Assembly: GCF_021559775.1 (NCBI RefSeq)
Contig: NZ_CP056047.1
Span: forward strand, 868,001 to 932,000
Length of the DNA stretch: 64,000 bases
Direction of reading: 5' to 3'
Source: Gillisella vitis
GTDB taxonomy: Bacteria; Pseudomonadota; Alphaproteobacteria; Rhizobiales; Rhizobiaceae
Below the pieces are notes generated by a model. That model was given only the letters and a program-made list of their open reading frames with translations. It did no database searches and was not told the origin of the DNA. Positions within the stretch are counted from its first letter, which is position 1. Each line of letters opens with the position of its first letter. This document shows positions 28,354 through 38,923 of the stretch, one piece after another. A program made the translations under genes and the position numbers.

Positions 28354-29504
28354 GGTTCGATAAATTCGACGGCTTCGATCTTCTTGCCGACGAAGCGGAG
28401 GGCAACCCCGCCATTGATCAGCTTCAGCGCCGATTCGCCGAACAGATCACGCCGCCAGCCGCGCATGGCCTGCACATCGGCCTGTTCGCCCTCGACGGCA
28501 ATCTTTTCCAGGTCGTCGGTATTGGCGATCATCTTGGCGGCGACGCCATGCTGTTCACAGGTCAGGCGCAGCAGTACCTTGAGCAGTTCCACCGCCGGTG
28601 CGGTGCCTTCCGGCACATGGTTCTGGCGCTGGACCTGCGGCCATTCGGCCTTAGGAATTGCCAGGGCGGCATTGACCGCCTCGATGATCGCGCCGCCCGG
28701 CGTAGAGCGCTCCCAACCCTTCGGAATGGTCCTCAGCCGTCCGAGCGCCTCGACATCCCTGGGCTGCTGCTGGGCGATTTCGAAAATGGCGTCGTCCTTG
28801 ATGACCCGCGAGCGGGGGACGTTGCGGGCGCGGGCCTCACGCTCACGCCAGGCGGTGACGGCCTTCATCACCATCAGTTCCTGCGGTTTTCTCAGCCGCA
28901 TCTTCAGGCGCTGCCAGGCATCGTCGGGGTGTAGATCATAGGTGTCGCGGGATTCGAGAATGGCCATTTCCTCGCTCAGCCAGCTGGCGCGGCCTTCACG
29001 TTCCAGTTCTGCATTTAGAGTCAGGTAGACGTCGCGCAGATGGGTGACATCGGCGAGCGCATAATCCAGCTGCTTTTCCGAAAGCGGACGGCGGCTCCAG
29101 TCGGTAAAGCGCGAGCTTTTGTCGATATGGATATTCTTGATCTTCTGGACCAGCTGGTCATAGGACACGCTGTCGCCAAAGCCGCAGACCATGGCCGCCA
29201 CCTGGGTGTCGAAGATAGGATGGGGAATAAGATTGCCCAGGTGAAAAATGATTTCAATATCCTGGCGCGCGGCGTGAAACACCTTGATCACATCGCCATT
29301 GGCCATCAACTTGAAAAAGGGTGCAAGGTCGAGCCCCTCGGCCAGCGGATCGACGATCACTTCCAGATCGGGACTGGCCATCTGGATCAGGCACAGTTCC
29401 GGCCAGAAAGTGGTTTCACGCAGGAATTCAGTATCAATGGTGATAAATTCAGATTTGGCCAGTTTTTCGCAAGCGGCTTCTAAATCTTGAGTTGTAGAAA
29501 TCAT
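28350..29504 (-). CDS. rnd: Ribonuclease D
   Basis: 3'-5' exoribonuclease of tRNA maturation. The 384-residue protein carries the DEDD exonuclease motifs FITIDTEFLRE, FHAARQDIEI and LDYALADVTHLRDVY, followed by an HRDC domain (LMVMKAVTAWREREARARNVPR) and a second C-terminal HRDC-like region. The ATG at 29504 (MISTTQDLEAA) is chosen. The open frame continues to 29756 but without family sequence. It is upstream of and coupled to the GNAT gene. Confidence 0.94.
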   Translation of the reverse strand: MISTTQDLEAACEKLAKSEFITIDTEFLRETTFWPELCLIQMASPDLEVIVDPLAEGLDLAPFFKLMANGDVIKVFHAARQDIEIIFHLGNLIPHPIFDTQVAAMVCGFGDSVSYDQLVQKIKNIHIDKSSRFTDWSRRPLSEKQLDYALADVTHLRDVYLTLNAELEREGRASWLSEEMAILESRDTYDLHPDDAWQRLKMRLRKPQELMVMKAVTAWREREARARNVPRSRVIKDDAIFEIAQQQPRDVEALGRLRTIPKGWERSTPGGAIIEAVNAALAIPKAEWPQVQRQNHVPEGTAPAVELLKVLLRLTCEQHGVAAKMIANTDDLEKIAVEGEQADVQAMRGWRRDLFGESALKLINGGVALRFVGKKIEAVEFIEP

Positions 29505-29739
29505 TGGGCCCCGGCATATCTCTTCGAATTCATTTCTTTCCTTCCCCCTTGCGTCCTTATTGTCAAGTTGATGACAAGGTTTGAGGCCGTCTATGGCCAA
29601 AACTCCCCGGTTTTTAACGGATCGTGACGCCAATGTGACCGAGAGGACACGGTGCCTGTCCAAGCCCCCGGCGGCAGCGGGTTCGGGTCGGTTTTCTACC
29701 TGGGCATGAAGCACGAATGCCGAATGAGAATGCCTCCGG

Positions 29740-31152
29740 TCATGTGACCCTGACATAGCTGGTCATGCCGGTCTTCTGGTGCTCGATGATGTGGCAATGC
29801 AAAACCCAGTCGCCGGGATTGTCGGCCACCAAAGCGAGTTGCACCTTTTCATCGGGCATGACCAGGTAGGTGTCGGAGATCAGCGGTACGGCAGGACGGT
29901 TGTTGGAGGCAATCACCTGGAAATTCATGCCGTGCAGATGGATGGGGTGGGCGTGAGGCGTGTCGTTCACCAGGTCGAAGATGTAGCTCTTGCCCAGCTT
30001 CAATTCGGCCAGCGGCGCGGTCGGGTCGGGTGTGTCGCCCGGCCATGTCACCTTGTTGATTGCCCAGAAGGAATAGCCGAGCGTGCCGCAGATTGACTCT
30101 TTCGCGCCGTTTTCCGCCGTGGCGGAGAGCACCAGCGGAATATGCTGGGCGGATGCGAGATCTGGCTTGTCGAAGGGATTGGGCCGCAGCGGCGGCACGT
30201 CCTTCAGATCGCGTTTCAAGGACGCGCCGGTGGCACGGAAGCTGACGACGGTTTTTGGCGTGCTGGGGCGAATATCGGTCAGCCGTGCCTCGCTGCCTTC
30301 GCTGTCGGGCATTTTCAGGATGATGTCCATGCGCTGGCCGGGGGCGACGATGGCAAGCTGCATCGGCAGGATCGCTGGCACCGGCTGGCCGTCCAGCGCG
30401 ACGATCACCGTTTCTGCGCCTTCCAGTTTCAGCGTATAGATCCGCGTTACGTCGGTGTTGACGATCCGAACCCGGGTCAAACCGCCGCTGGGCGCATCGT
30501 AGCGCGGCTCCACCTGCCAATTGGCAGTGCGCACGGTGCCGAATGTTCCGGCCCGGGCCGTGTCGCGCGGCTTAAATAGCGCGATGAACTGGCCATCTTC
30601 GCCCAGCCGCCAGTCGCGCAGATTGAGATCGATTTCCGCGTCGAAGGCCGGGTCGTCAGGGTCTTCTACCACGATCATTCCGGTCATGCCGGTCGCCATC
30701 TGGGTCAGCGTGTTGCAATGCGGGTGATACCAGAACGTACCGGCATCCGGCGGCGTGAAGGCGTAATCGAAGCTGTCGCCCTGATAGACATAGGGCTGGG
30801 TCAGGAACGGCACGCCGTCCATCGCGTTTGGAATCCGCAAGCCATGCCAGTGAATGGTGGTGGCATCATCGATATGGTTTATCAGTTTTGCGGCGAAAGG
30901 CTCGCCCCGGCGCATGCGGATGGTGGGTGGCATTGCCGCCGTCTGGCCCGGCAGAGCAAAGCTCATCAGCTTTTTCGTCTCATGGCTGCCGTCGAGGGTG
31001 GCTGAGGTAAACCGCGCCTCGATTTCCAACGGCTTGGGGGCGGCAAAGGCCATGCGCGTGCCCTGGAAGCGGCTGGCAATGCCGAGCCCTGCGCCATAGG
31101 CAGTGGCAACAGCGGAGGCTTTCAACAGGGTGCGGCGGGAGAGAATGGGCAT
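29740..31152 (-). CDS. Tat-exported multicopper oxidase
   Basis: A 470-residue laccase/CueO-type oxidase. The N-terminal twin-arginine signal is SRRTLLKASA, ending near AFAAPKP. All four copper-ligand segments are present: HWHGLR, WYHPHCN, HPIHLHG and HCHIIEHQ. No methionine-rich insert is obvious, so it looks like a general laccase rather than classical CueO. Start 31152 puts the twin Arg at residues 6-7. Translation from 31215 would bury the signal. Probably periplasmic, perhaps in copper tolerance. Confidence 0.92.
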   Translation of the reverse strand: MPILSRRTLLKASAVATAYGAGLGIASRFQGTRMAFAAPKPLEIEARFTSATLDGSHETKKLMSFALPGQTAAMPPTIRMRRGEPFAAKLINHIDDATTIHWHGLRIPNAMDGVPFLTQPYVYQGDSFDYAFTPPDAGTFWYHPHCNTLTQMATGMTGMIVVEDPDDPAFDAEIDLNLRDWRLGEDGQFIALFKPRDTARAGTFGTVRTANWQVEPRYDAPSGGLTRVRIVNTDVTRIYTLKLEGAETVIVALDGQPVPAILPMQLAIVAPGQRMDIILKMPDSEGSEARLTDIRPSTPKTVVSFRATGASLKRDLKDVPPLRPNPFDKPDLASAQHIPLVLSATAENGAKESICGTLGYSFWAINKVTWPGDTPDPTAPLAELKLGKSYIFDLVNDTPHAHPIHLHGMNFQVIASNNRPAVPLISDTYLVMPDEKVQLALVADNPGDWVLHCHIIEHQKTGMTSYVRVT

Positions 31153-31239
31153 GATGGGCGGTTCCAGCGTCGGACGGGACGTTGGTCTTTTAAAGTTGAT
31201 TGTGGAAATCAGCAATATCCCAGGCGTATGCCTCCGAGC

Positions 31240-32475
31240 CTATTTCCGCTTCGTTCGCACAGGTGCAGCGAGCTTGCTGAAAAAGGCCGAGGTGCGCAGC
31301 AGCGCCCGGAAGGGATAGCGTCGCTCCTCCGTCGGGACCGCTTCGCGCGCCCGCATCCGCAGCAGGGTGTAGAGGATGAACAGCGCCAGCACGACGACCA
31401 TATAGCTAAACAGCGCCCTTGGTCCGAAATGGTCGAGCAGGACGGAGGCAAACATCGGCCCGACCACGGCCCCGCAGGACCAGAAGAACAGGGTTCCTGC
31501 CGAGACCAGCGCATGCTGGCCGGGGGCGGCATGGTCATTGGCATGGGCTGAGCACAGCGAATAAAGCGGCATGGCAAAGGCGCCGAACAGGAAAATCCCG
31601 ATAAAATTGAGGATTTCGCTCGTTCCCGCCACGAAGGTCAGGAATAGCCCGGCTAGCATGGCACCGCCGGCGGCCACCAGAATGATGGTGCGCCGATCCA
31701 GCTTGTCGGAATAATGGCCGAGCGGATATTGTAGCACGACACCGGCAAAAATCCCGATGCTCATGAAGGTGACGATGGCCGTGACCGACATGCCGATGCC
31801 TTCGGCATAGATGGGGCCGAGCGACCGGAAACTGGAATTGGTCAGCCCCACCACAATACAGCCGATGGTCGCCAGCGGCGAAATGCCCCACAGGGCCTTG
31901 ATGTTAAACTCCACATGCCGGGGTGGGGCAGGGCTGGTGCGGTCGGCAAAGGAAATCGGTACCAGCGACAGAGACAGCGCCATGGCGATCAGCGCAAACA
32001 GATCGACACCGGAAATCCCGACCGCCGGAATGATATATTGCGCGACCGTCACTGAGCCGAGATCGACGAAGCGATAGATCGACAAGGTGCGCGCCCGTGT
32101 CTCGTTGGTGACGCGGGCATTGAGCCAGCTTTCCACCACGGCGAACAGCCCGGCAAAGCAGACGCCCTGGATGAGCCGCATCGAAAACCACGCGGCAGGA
32201 TGAATGAAGATCAGCATGGCGATGGAGGCGGCAGAAGCAATCGCCGCCAGCCCGGCAAAGGCGCGGATATGGCCGATTTCCCGGATCAGCCTCGTCACAT
32301 AGATGCAGCCGATGGCAAAGCCGATATTATAGCCGGTGCCGACCACGCCGATCATCGTCGTCGAGAACCCTTCTTCGAGGGCGCGCAGCGAAATGAACGT
32401 GCCCTGCAAGCCATTGCCGCCGATCAGAATACCGGCGGTGACGAGCAGGGGCAAAAGCGGACGTATATCGTTCAT
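31240..32475 (-). CDS. MFS transporter (YcaD-like)
   Basis: A 411-residue major facilitator with twelve helices and loop motif YVTRLIREIGHIRAFAGL between helices 2 and 3, plus ESWLNARVTNETRARTLSIY, which is typical of the YcaD/YfkF-like group. It ends in a basic tail (RTKRK). Substrate is unknown. The start at 32475 (MNDIRPLLPLL) is chosen. The frame open to 33111 is antisense to aspS. The multicopper oxidase gene follows after 87 bases on the same strand. Confidence 0.88.
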   Translation of the reverse strand: MNDIRPLLPLLVTAGILIGGNGLQGTFISLRALEEGFSTTMIGVVGTGYNIGFAIGCIYVTRLIREIGHIRAFAGLAAIASAASIAMLIFIHPAAWFSMRLIQGVCFAGLFAVVESWLNARVTNETRARTLSIYRFVDLGSVTVAQYIIPAVGISGVDLFALIAMALSLSLVPISFADRTSPAPPRHVEFNIKALWGISPLATIGCIVVGLTNSSFRSLGPIYAEGIGMSVTAIVTFMSIGIFAGVVLQYPLGHYSDKLDRRTIILVAAGGAMLAGLFLTFVAGTSEILNFIGIFLFGAFAMPLYSLCSAHANDHAAPGQHALVSAGTLFFWSCGAVVGPMFASVLLDHFGPRALFSYMVVVLALFILYTLLRMRAREAVPTEERRYPFRALLRTSAFFSKLAAPVRTKRK

Positions 32476-32694
32476 GATGGGCCGGATTTTCAAATGCAGG
32501 TGAGTCGGGCTATAACAGCATGCGACGTTTACCCCGGCAGGAGATGCCGATATAGCGTAAATCCAAAGCGTAAAAGCCTGTAGCCTTGACAAATCGGGCC
32601 GGCCATGCGCTTTTCCGCCCGATTTTCCATGCCAGCCAAGCGCGCATTCCTTGCGTCCGTGCTGACCTTTTACACATGTCCAGGATCGTTCGAA

Positions 32695-34500
32695 ATGCAT
32701 CGTTATCGCAGCCACACCTGTGCCGCTCTCCGCAAGTCCGATGTTGGTGCCACCGTGCGCCTTTCCGGCTGGGTCCATCGCGTCCGCGACCACGGCGGCG
32801 TTCTCTTCATCGACCTTCGTGACCATTACGGCATCACGCAGGTGGTGGCCGATCCCGATAGTCCGGCCTTCAAGCTGGCCGAAACCGTGCGCGGCGAGTG
32901 GGTGATCCGCATCGATGGCGTGGTCAAGGCCCGTGCCGATGAGACGGTCAACAAGGCCATGCAGACCGGCGAAATCGAGCTTTATGCGCAGGAAATCGAA
33001 ATTCTCGCCGTCGCCAAGGAATTGCCGCTGCCAGTGTTTGGCGAGCCGGACTATCCAGAAGATGTGCGCCTGAAGTACCGCTTCATCGACCTTCGCCGCG
33101 AAACCCTGCACAAGAACATCGTCAAGCGCACCCAGATTATTTCATCCATGCGCAACGGCATGAGTGAGCTTGGCTTTGCCGAATACACCACGCCCATCCT
33201 GACCGCCTCTTCGCCCGAAGGTGCGCGCGACTTTCTGGTGCCAAGCCGTATCCACGAAGGCCAGTTCTTCGCCCTGCCGCAGGCTCCGCAGCAGTATAAG
33301 CAGCTGTTGATGGTGGCTGGTTTCGACCGCTACTTCCAGATTGCGCCCTGCTTCCGCGATGAAGACCCGCGCGCTGACCGTCTGCCCGGCGAGTTCTACC
33401 AGCTCGACGTGGAAATGAGCTTCGTGACCCAGGAAGATGTCTGGACCACGATGGAACCGATGATGACCAAGGTGTTCGAGCAGTTTGCCGAAGGCAAGCC
33501 TGTGACGAAGCAATGGCCACGCATTCCCTATGATGAAGCGATCCGCAAATACGGCTCCGATAAGCCCGATCTGCGTAACCCAATTGTTATGCAGGCCGTG
33601 ACCGAGCATTTCGCTGATTCAGGCTTCAAGATTTTCGCAAGCATGATTGCCGCCAACCCGAAGGTTGAGGTCTGGGCGATCCCGGTCAAGCACACGGAAG
33701 CAACCGGCGCGATTGGCCGCGCCGTCTGCGACCGCATGAATGCCTGGGCGCAATCGACCGGCCAGCCGGGCCTTGGCTACATCTTCTGGAAGGAAGAAGA
33801 CGGCAAGGTTGCCGGTTCCGGCCCCTTGGCCAAGAACATCGGCGAAGAACGTACAGCCGCCATTGCCGCCCAGCTTGGCCTTGGCGCGGGCGATGCCTGC
33901 TTCTTCGTCGCCGGTGATCCGGCCAAGTTCTACAAGTTCGCTGGCGAAGCCCGCACCCGTGCAGGTGAAGAGCTGAACCTTATTGACCGCGACCGGTTTG
34001 AAATGTGCTGGATTGTCGACTTCCCGTTCTACGAATGGAGCGAGGAAGAAAAGAAGATCGACTTCGCCCACAACCCGTTCTCCATGCCGCAGGGCGGGTT
34101 GGAAGCCTTCGACAGCCAAGACCCGCTGACACTCAAGGCTTACCAATATGACGCCGTCTGCAACGGCTTTGAAATCGCTTCCGGCTCGATCCGTAACCAG
34201 TCGCCAGAACTGATGGTCAAGGCGTTCGAGAAGGTTGGTCTCAGCCAGACGGACGTGGAAGAACGCTTCGGCGGCCTCTACCGCGCCTTCCAATACGGCG
34301 CACCGCCGCATGGCGGCTGCGCATTTGGTATCGACCGCGTGGTCATGCTGCTGGTGGGTGCCAAGAACTTGCGCGAAATCTCGCTGTTCCCAATGAACCA
34401 GCAGGCGCAGGATCTGTTGATGGGCGCACCGGCTCCGGCAACGCCGACCCAGCTGCGCGAATTGGCGCTGCGCGTGGTGCCGACGCCTAAGAAAGACTGA
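32695..34500 (+). CDS. aspS: Aspartyl-tRNA synthetase (probably non-discriminating, AspRS)
   Basis: Class II synthetase of 601 residues: N-terminal OB fold ([22 protein letters not shown]), motif 2 [19 protein letters not shown], a GAD insertion and motif 3 GIDRVVMLL. Most alphaproteobacterial AspRS also charge tRNA-Asn, hence the suggestion of non-discrimination. ATG 32695 ([12 protein letters not shown]) follows AGGATC. An ATG-like start at 32605 adds 30 residues without family similarity. Confidence 0.96.
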
Positions 34501-34504
34501 ACCG

Positions 34505-35035
34505 ATGTGGTCCCGGTTTGCTAGCCATATCCGGGATGCCTTCAGCCACGCGACCGCCGCAGCTTTAGCTGCGGCGGTCGCGTTTTATGGTGCCCACTGG
34601 CTGTTCGGCCATCAGCAGCCGATTTTTGCCGCCATAGCCGCGATCATCTGTCTGGCCCCGGGCATTCCCAATCACCTGCGCCAAGGTATCAATGTTGTCA
34701 TTGGCGTGACCATCGGCATCGCGGTCGGCGAGCTGATCTTTCTTCTGCCGATAAGTGTGCTCGGCGTGCAGATTTCGCTGGCCATATTCGCCGCGATGTT
34801 TCTGGGCGCGTTGGCCAATCTGGCACCCGTCACGCCTATCCAGGCTGGCGCCTCAGCACTTCTGGTCATCCTGCTTGGCCCTGCGACCGGTGGGCTGGTG
34901 CGCTTTCTCGATGTCATCATCGGCGTCTCCACCGGACTTGTCTTCGCGCTCATCCTGTTTCGCAATGCGACGACACTGCATGACACAGCGACCACGCCCA
35001 GCAAGGATGCAGGGCAGGGGCCGCAGGAAAAATAG
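34505..35035 (+). CDS. Small FUSC-like membrane protein
   Basis: A 176-residue protein with about five or six membrane helices, starting 4 bases after the aspS stop. ALAAAVAFYGAHWLFGHQQPIFAAIAAIICL and GINVVIGVTIGIAVGELI match the pattern of the N-terminal half of fusaric-acid-resistance (FUSC/aromatic acid exporter) proteins, though this one lacks the cytoplasmic half. Function is unknown. A strong terminator follows. Confidence 0.8.
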   Translation: MWSRFASHIRDAFSHATAAALAAAVAFYGAHWLFGHQQPIFAAIAAIICLAPGIPNHLRQGINVVIGVTIGIAVGELIFLLPISVLGVQISLAIFAAMFLGALANLAPVTPIQAGASALLVILLGPATGGLVRFLDVIIGVSTGLVFALILFRNATTLHDTATTPSKDAGQGPQEK

Positions 35036-35060
35036 CGCAATCTGCAATACTGCATTCCAC

Positions 35061-35089
35061 AAAAAAAGCCGCCAGACTGGCGGCTTTTA
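35061..35089. terminator. Bidirectional terminator between the FUSC-like gene and the 35116 gene
   Basis: AAAAGCCGCCA-GAC-TGGCGGCTTTT hairpin with A and T runs on either side (35064-35088), ending convergent transcription units in both directions. Confidence 0.85.
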
Positions 35090-35115
35090 TCACCTATGTT
35101 CGAGTTCGATGACCC

Positions 35116-36339
35116 TTAGTCGTTAGACGTTACCTTTGCGCCCAGAACCTTGGGCAGCGTTTCCGGTGCGCCCATGGCCGCGCCGACGATCATCGGGAAG
35201 GGGACCGGGTTCTGCGGTTCCGCGGAGATCGTCAGGCTCTTCGGATTGTCGATATAGGCATTGACGGCTGACGTAACGACATTCTGGAAATCGCCAAGCT
35301 TGGCCTGGGCCAGCATCAACGGCATCATGGCCTTGACCATCTGGCCCATATCCTTGCCCGAGACGCCCTGTTGGCTGCCGCTATAGGCCAGTGCCCGCTC
35401 GGTAATGCCGGCATCGTCGAAGCGGATATCGGCGCCCAGGAAGGACATTTGCTGCATCAGGCCGAGAATGGCGATGCCGGAGGCCTGCTGCGCCTGCGGG
35501 TCCTTGGCATTGGTTTCCATGGCCCGGGCGGTTTCCTGAAGTTGCTTGACCAGGTCCAGCGTATAACCGGACAGGCCAAGCGCCACCGTCAGCTTACCAA
35601 CATTCTTGAAATCAAGCGTGTAGTTTTGAACGTCAATCGTTCCCGATTGCAGTTCCCAGCTGCCTTTCATGGTCATGCCGCCATCCAGCATGCTGATCCC
35701 GAGCTTTTCGATTGCATCGCGGCTCTTTGGATCGTCGACGGTGGACAGATCGAGCTTGAAGCCTTTGACGGTCCCTTCGAAAGCGAGGCTGGCGCCATCG
35801 TCCTCGATTGCCGTTGTCGCCTCGGCCTCTGCCATGGACAACACTTCCTTGCCATCCGCCTTGACGCTGATCGGGCCGCTATGGGCCTTCTCGTAAAACA
35901 GCATGGAGGCGAGGTCGCCGCCATCGGTCTTGGCCGGAACGGTGACGCCGGACAGATAAAGATCGGAGGCGGTGACGGTTGAGTTGTTTTCAACCAGATT
36001 GAGCGGCTGGAAATCGACCCGGTCGATTTCATAGGAGCCGTCCTGGTTTTCGATGACGCCGCTCATTTTCACGTCGCCTATGGAGACTGGCGCGGCATCC
36101 GGGCCGGTATCCGACGCTTTGGCTGGCTTCAGCTTGGTACCCCGCAGCGTTACGACATCGCCGTTGATATCGATAGAACTGGCGGTAATGGCGGCATTGC
36201 CCCCGGTATAGGATTTATTGATCTTGGCGAGCAAATCCTGGCCATCCAGCGCAAAAGCTGCTGAGGGAAGCACGAGAATGGCGGCACTGACCGAGAGGAT
36301 ACGGCGCAGGGCAGGCCCGGCGGATTTATGCGTCGTCAT
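35116..36339 (-). CDS. Large secreted protein of unknown function
   Basis: A 407-residue protein with a signal peptide (ILSVSAAILVLPSAAFALDG, cleavage near AFA). The mature part is beta-rich and begins with a DGQDLLAKINKSY motif. It alternates short polar segments such as SSIDINGDVVTLRG, IGDVKMSGVIENQDGSYEIDRV and DLYLSGVTVPAK, reminiscent of lipid-carrying or AsmA/YdgA-like beta-taco proteins. I do not recognise a named family. No lipobox is seen. Divergent from parC. Confidence 0.8.
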   Translation of the reverse strand: MTTHKSAGPALRRILSVSAAILVLPSAAFALDGQDLLAKINKSYTGGNAAITASSIDINGDVVTLRGTKLKPAKASDTGPDAAPVSIGDVKMSGVIENQDGSYEIDRVDFQPLNLVENNSTVTASDLYLSGVTVPAKTDGGDLASMLFYEKAHSGPISVKADGKEVLSMAEAEATTAIEDDGASLAFEGTVKGFKLDLSTVDDPKSRDAIEKLGISMLDGGMTMKGSWELQSGTIDVQNYTLDFKNVGKLTVALGLSGYTLDLVKQLQETARAMETNAKDPQAQQASGIAILGLMQQMSFLGADIRFDDAGITERALAYSGSQQGVSGKDMGQMVKAMMPLMLAQAKLGDFQNVVTSAVNAYIDNPKSLTISAEPQNPVPFPMIVGAAMGAPETLPKVLGAKVTSND

Positions 36340-36538
36340 AACAATTCCCTCTAAGAACAAAAGGATATGCGCGATTGCGCGGTCATGATCCTTTATAAGA
36401 CAGTGCGGAAATCCGCCATGCTTTTTGTCGTACTCGTTTGATTTTGTCTCATAGACCCCAAACGCCCTGATCGGATAATCCACAGGTGCATCCCCCGGAA
36501 TCCTTGCCGTGCAAGGGGTTCTCGGCTACGCAAGGGGC

Positions 36539-38815
36539 ATGGGAAAAAGTCTTATACCGCCTGGCGACGGTGGCGATAACGTCACACCGATCGATCTGAA
36601 ATATGCGCTGGAAGAGCGCTACCTGGCCTATGCGCTGTCGACCATCATGCACCGGGCGCTGCCTGACGTGCGCGATGGGCTGAAGCCGGTGCATCGGCGC
36701 ATTATCCATGCGATGAGCGAAATGGGCATCAGGCCCAATTCCGCCTTCAAGAAATGCGCCCGTATCGTCGGCGATGTCATCGGTAAATTTCACCCGCATG
36801 GCGACCAGTCGGTCTATGACGCGCTGGTGCGGCTCGCTCAGGATTTTTCGCAGCGCTATCCCGTTGTCGATGGTCAGGGCAATTTCGGCAATATCGACGG
36901 CGATTCGGCGGCTGCCTACCGATATACCGAAGCACGGATGACCGACGTTGCCGGGCTTCTGCTTGAGGGTATCGAGCAGGATGCGGTGGATTTTCGTCCG
37001 ACCTATAACGAGGAAGACGACGAGCCGGTCGTGTTGCCCGGCGCTTTCCCCAATCTGCTCGCCAATGGCGCCTCCGGCATCGCGGTCGGCATGGCAACCT
37101 CTATACCGCCGCACAATGCCCATGAGCTGTGTGATGCGGCGCTTTATCTGATCAAGAACCGTAGCGCTTCTGTCGAAGAGCTGTTTGCCGATCCGGCTCA
37201 TCCGCAGCGCGGCGGCATCGAGGGACCGGATTTCCCGACCGGTGGCATTGTCATCGAAAGCCGCGAAAGCATGCTGGAAACCTACCGCACCGGACGCGGC
37301 GGTTTCCGAGTGCGGGCCAAATGGGAGACGGAAGACCTCGGGCGCGGCGGCTATCAGATCGTCATTACCCAGATCCCGTTCCAGGTGCAGAAATCACGGT
37401 TGATCGAAAAGATCGCCGAATTGCTGATCGCCAAGCGCCTGCCGTTGCTGGAAGACATTCGCGATGAGTCAGCCGAAGACGTTCGCGTTGTGCTGGTGCC
37501 GAAGAGTCGTACCGTCGATCCGACCATCCTGATGGAATCGCTATTCAAGCTGTCTGAGCTGGAAAGCCGCATTCCCTTGAACATGAACGTCCTCTCCCAA
37601 GGTAAAGTACCGAAGGTGATGGCGCTGAACGAGGTGCTGCTGGAATGGCTGGATCACCGCAAGGACGTGTTGGTGCGCCGGTCGCGCTTCCGTCTGGCGG
37701 CCATCGACCGGCGGCTGGAAATTCTCGGCGGCTTGCTGATCGCCTATCTCAATCTCGACGAGGTGATCCGCATCATCCGCGAGGAAGACGAGGCCAAGGA
37801 CGCACTGATTGCCCGCTTCGAGCTGACGGACAACCAGGCCGAAGCCATCTTGAACATGCGGTTGCGCAATTTGCGCAAACTCGAGGAATTCGAGATCCGC
37901 AAGGAACATGATGCTCTGTCCAAGGAAAAGGCAGAGATCGAGACATTGCTGGCCTCTGACGACTTGCAATGGGGAACGATTGCCTCGGAAATCGGTGAGG
38001 TGAAGAAGAAATATGCCAAGGCGACCGACATTGGCCGTCGCCGCACGCTGTTTGCCAATGCGCCGGATGCCGATGTCGATGCCATTCAGCAGGCGATGAT
38101 CGAGAAAGAGCCGATCACCGTCGTCATCTCTGAAAAGGGCTGGATACGGGCGCTGAAGGGCCACAGCTACGACAAGGCCAGCCTGACCTTCAAGGAAGGC
38201 GATGGTCTGCGCGTGGCCTTCCCGGCCCAGACCACAGACAAGATCCTGCTGGTGACCACCGGTGGCAAGGTCTATACGCTTGGCGGCGACAAGCTGCCCG
38301 GCGGGCGCGGCCATGGCGAGCCGATCCGCATCATGGTCGATATGGAAAACGATCAGGATGTGCTGACGGCTTTCGTCCACGATCCAGCCCGCAAGCTGCT
38401 GATCGCCTCGACGGGCGGCAATGGCTTCATCGTCGCGGAAAGCGACATCACCGCCAATACCCGGAAGGGTAAGCAGGTGATGAATGTCGGCATGCCTGAC
38501 GAAACCAAGCTGGTCGTGCCGATTTCCGGCGACCATGTGGCTGTGGTCGGCGAAAATCGCAAAATGGTGGTATTCCCGCTGGCACAGGTCCCGGAAATGA
38601 GCCGCGGCAAGGGCGTGCGCCTGCAACGCTATAAGGACGGCGGTGTATCCGACATCAAGTGCTTTACCCTTGCAGACGGGCTTTCCTGGGAAGACAGTGC
38701 GGGCCGGAGCTTCACTCGCAGCAAGGACGAACTGTTGGAATGGCTGGGCGATCGGGCCGGGTCTGGACGCACGGTTCCCAAGGGCTTCCCGCGCAGCGGC
38801 AAATTCAGCGGCTGA
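36539..38815 (+). CDS. parC: DNA topoisomerase IV subunit A
   Basis: Decatenates chromosomes with ParE. The 758-residue type IIA A subunit includes [20 protein letters not shown] and active-site tyrosine in [10 protein letters not shown], the GyrA/ParC coiled coil and a beta-pinwheel C-terminal domain. The hinge [10 protein letters not shown] rather than the GyrA-specific form, plus no GyrA box, favour ParC. ATG 36539 (MGKSLIPPG) matches family N-termini. An upstream GTG at 36509 would add 10 residues. Confidence 0.94.
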   Translation: MGKSLIPPGDGGDNVTPIDLKYALEERYLAYALSTIMHRALPDVRDGLKPVHRRIIHAMSEMGIRPNSAFKKCARIVGDVIGKFHPHGDQSVYDALVRLAQDFSQRYPVVDGQGNFGNIDGDSAAAYRYTEARMTDVAGLLLEGIEQDAVDFRPTYNEEDDEPVVLPGAFPNLLANGASGIAVGMATSIPPHNAHELCDAALYLIKNRSASVEELFADPAHPQRGGIEGPDFPTGGIVIESRESMLETYRTGRGGFRVRAKWETEDLGRGGYQIVITQIPFQVQKSRLIEKIAELLIAKRLPLLEDIRDESAEDVRVVLVPKSRTVDPTILMESLFKLSELESRIPLNMNVLSQGKVPKVMALNEVLLEWLDHRKDVLVRRSRFRLAAIDRRLEILGGLLIAYLNLDEVIRIIREEDEAKDALIARFELTDNQAEAILNMRLRNLRKLEEFEIRKEHDALSKEKAEIETLLASDDLQWGTIASEIGEVKKKYAKATDIGRRRTLFANAPDADVDAIQQAMIEKEPITVVISEKGWIRALKGHSYDKASLTFKEGDGLRVAFPAQTTDKILLVTTGGKVYTLGGDKLPGGRGHGEPIRIMVDMENDQDVLTAFVHDPARKLLIASTGGNGFIVAESDITANTRKGKQVMNVGMPDETKLVVPISGDHVAVVGENRKMVVFPLAQVPEMSRGKGVRLQRYKDGGVSDIKCFTLADGLSWEDSAGRSFTRSKDELLEWLGDRAGSGRTVPKGFPRSGKFSG

Positions 38816-38923
38816 TTGCCCGTTTCGCCCTGCGCACCATGCGGTGGGCAGGGCCGCCGGTTCTGTTTTGCCAATGGCTCAGGCTGTAGCGTATTTCTGC
38901 ATTTCCGAGAAATATTGAATGCC

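Noticed and set aside
32476..33111. N-terminal extension of the MFS transporter gene
   Set aside because: Antisense to aspS, and the extension has no membrane helices or similarity to MFS proteins.
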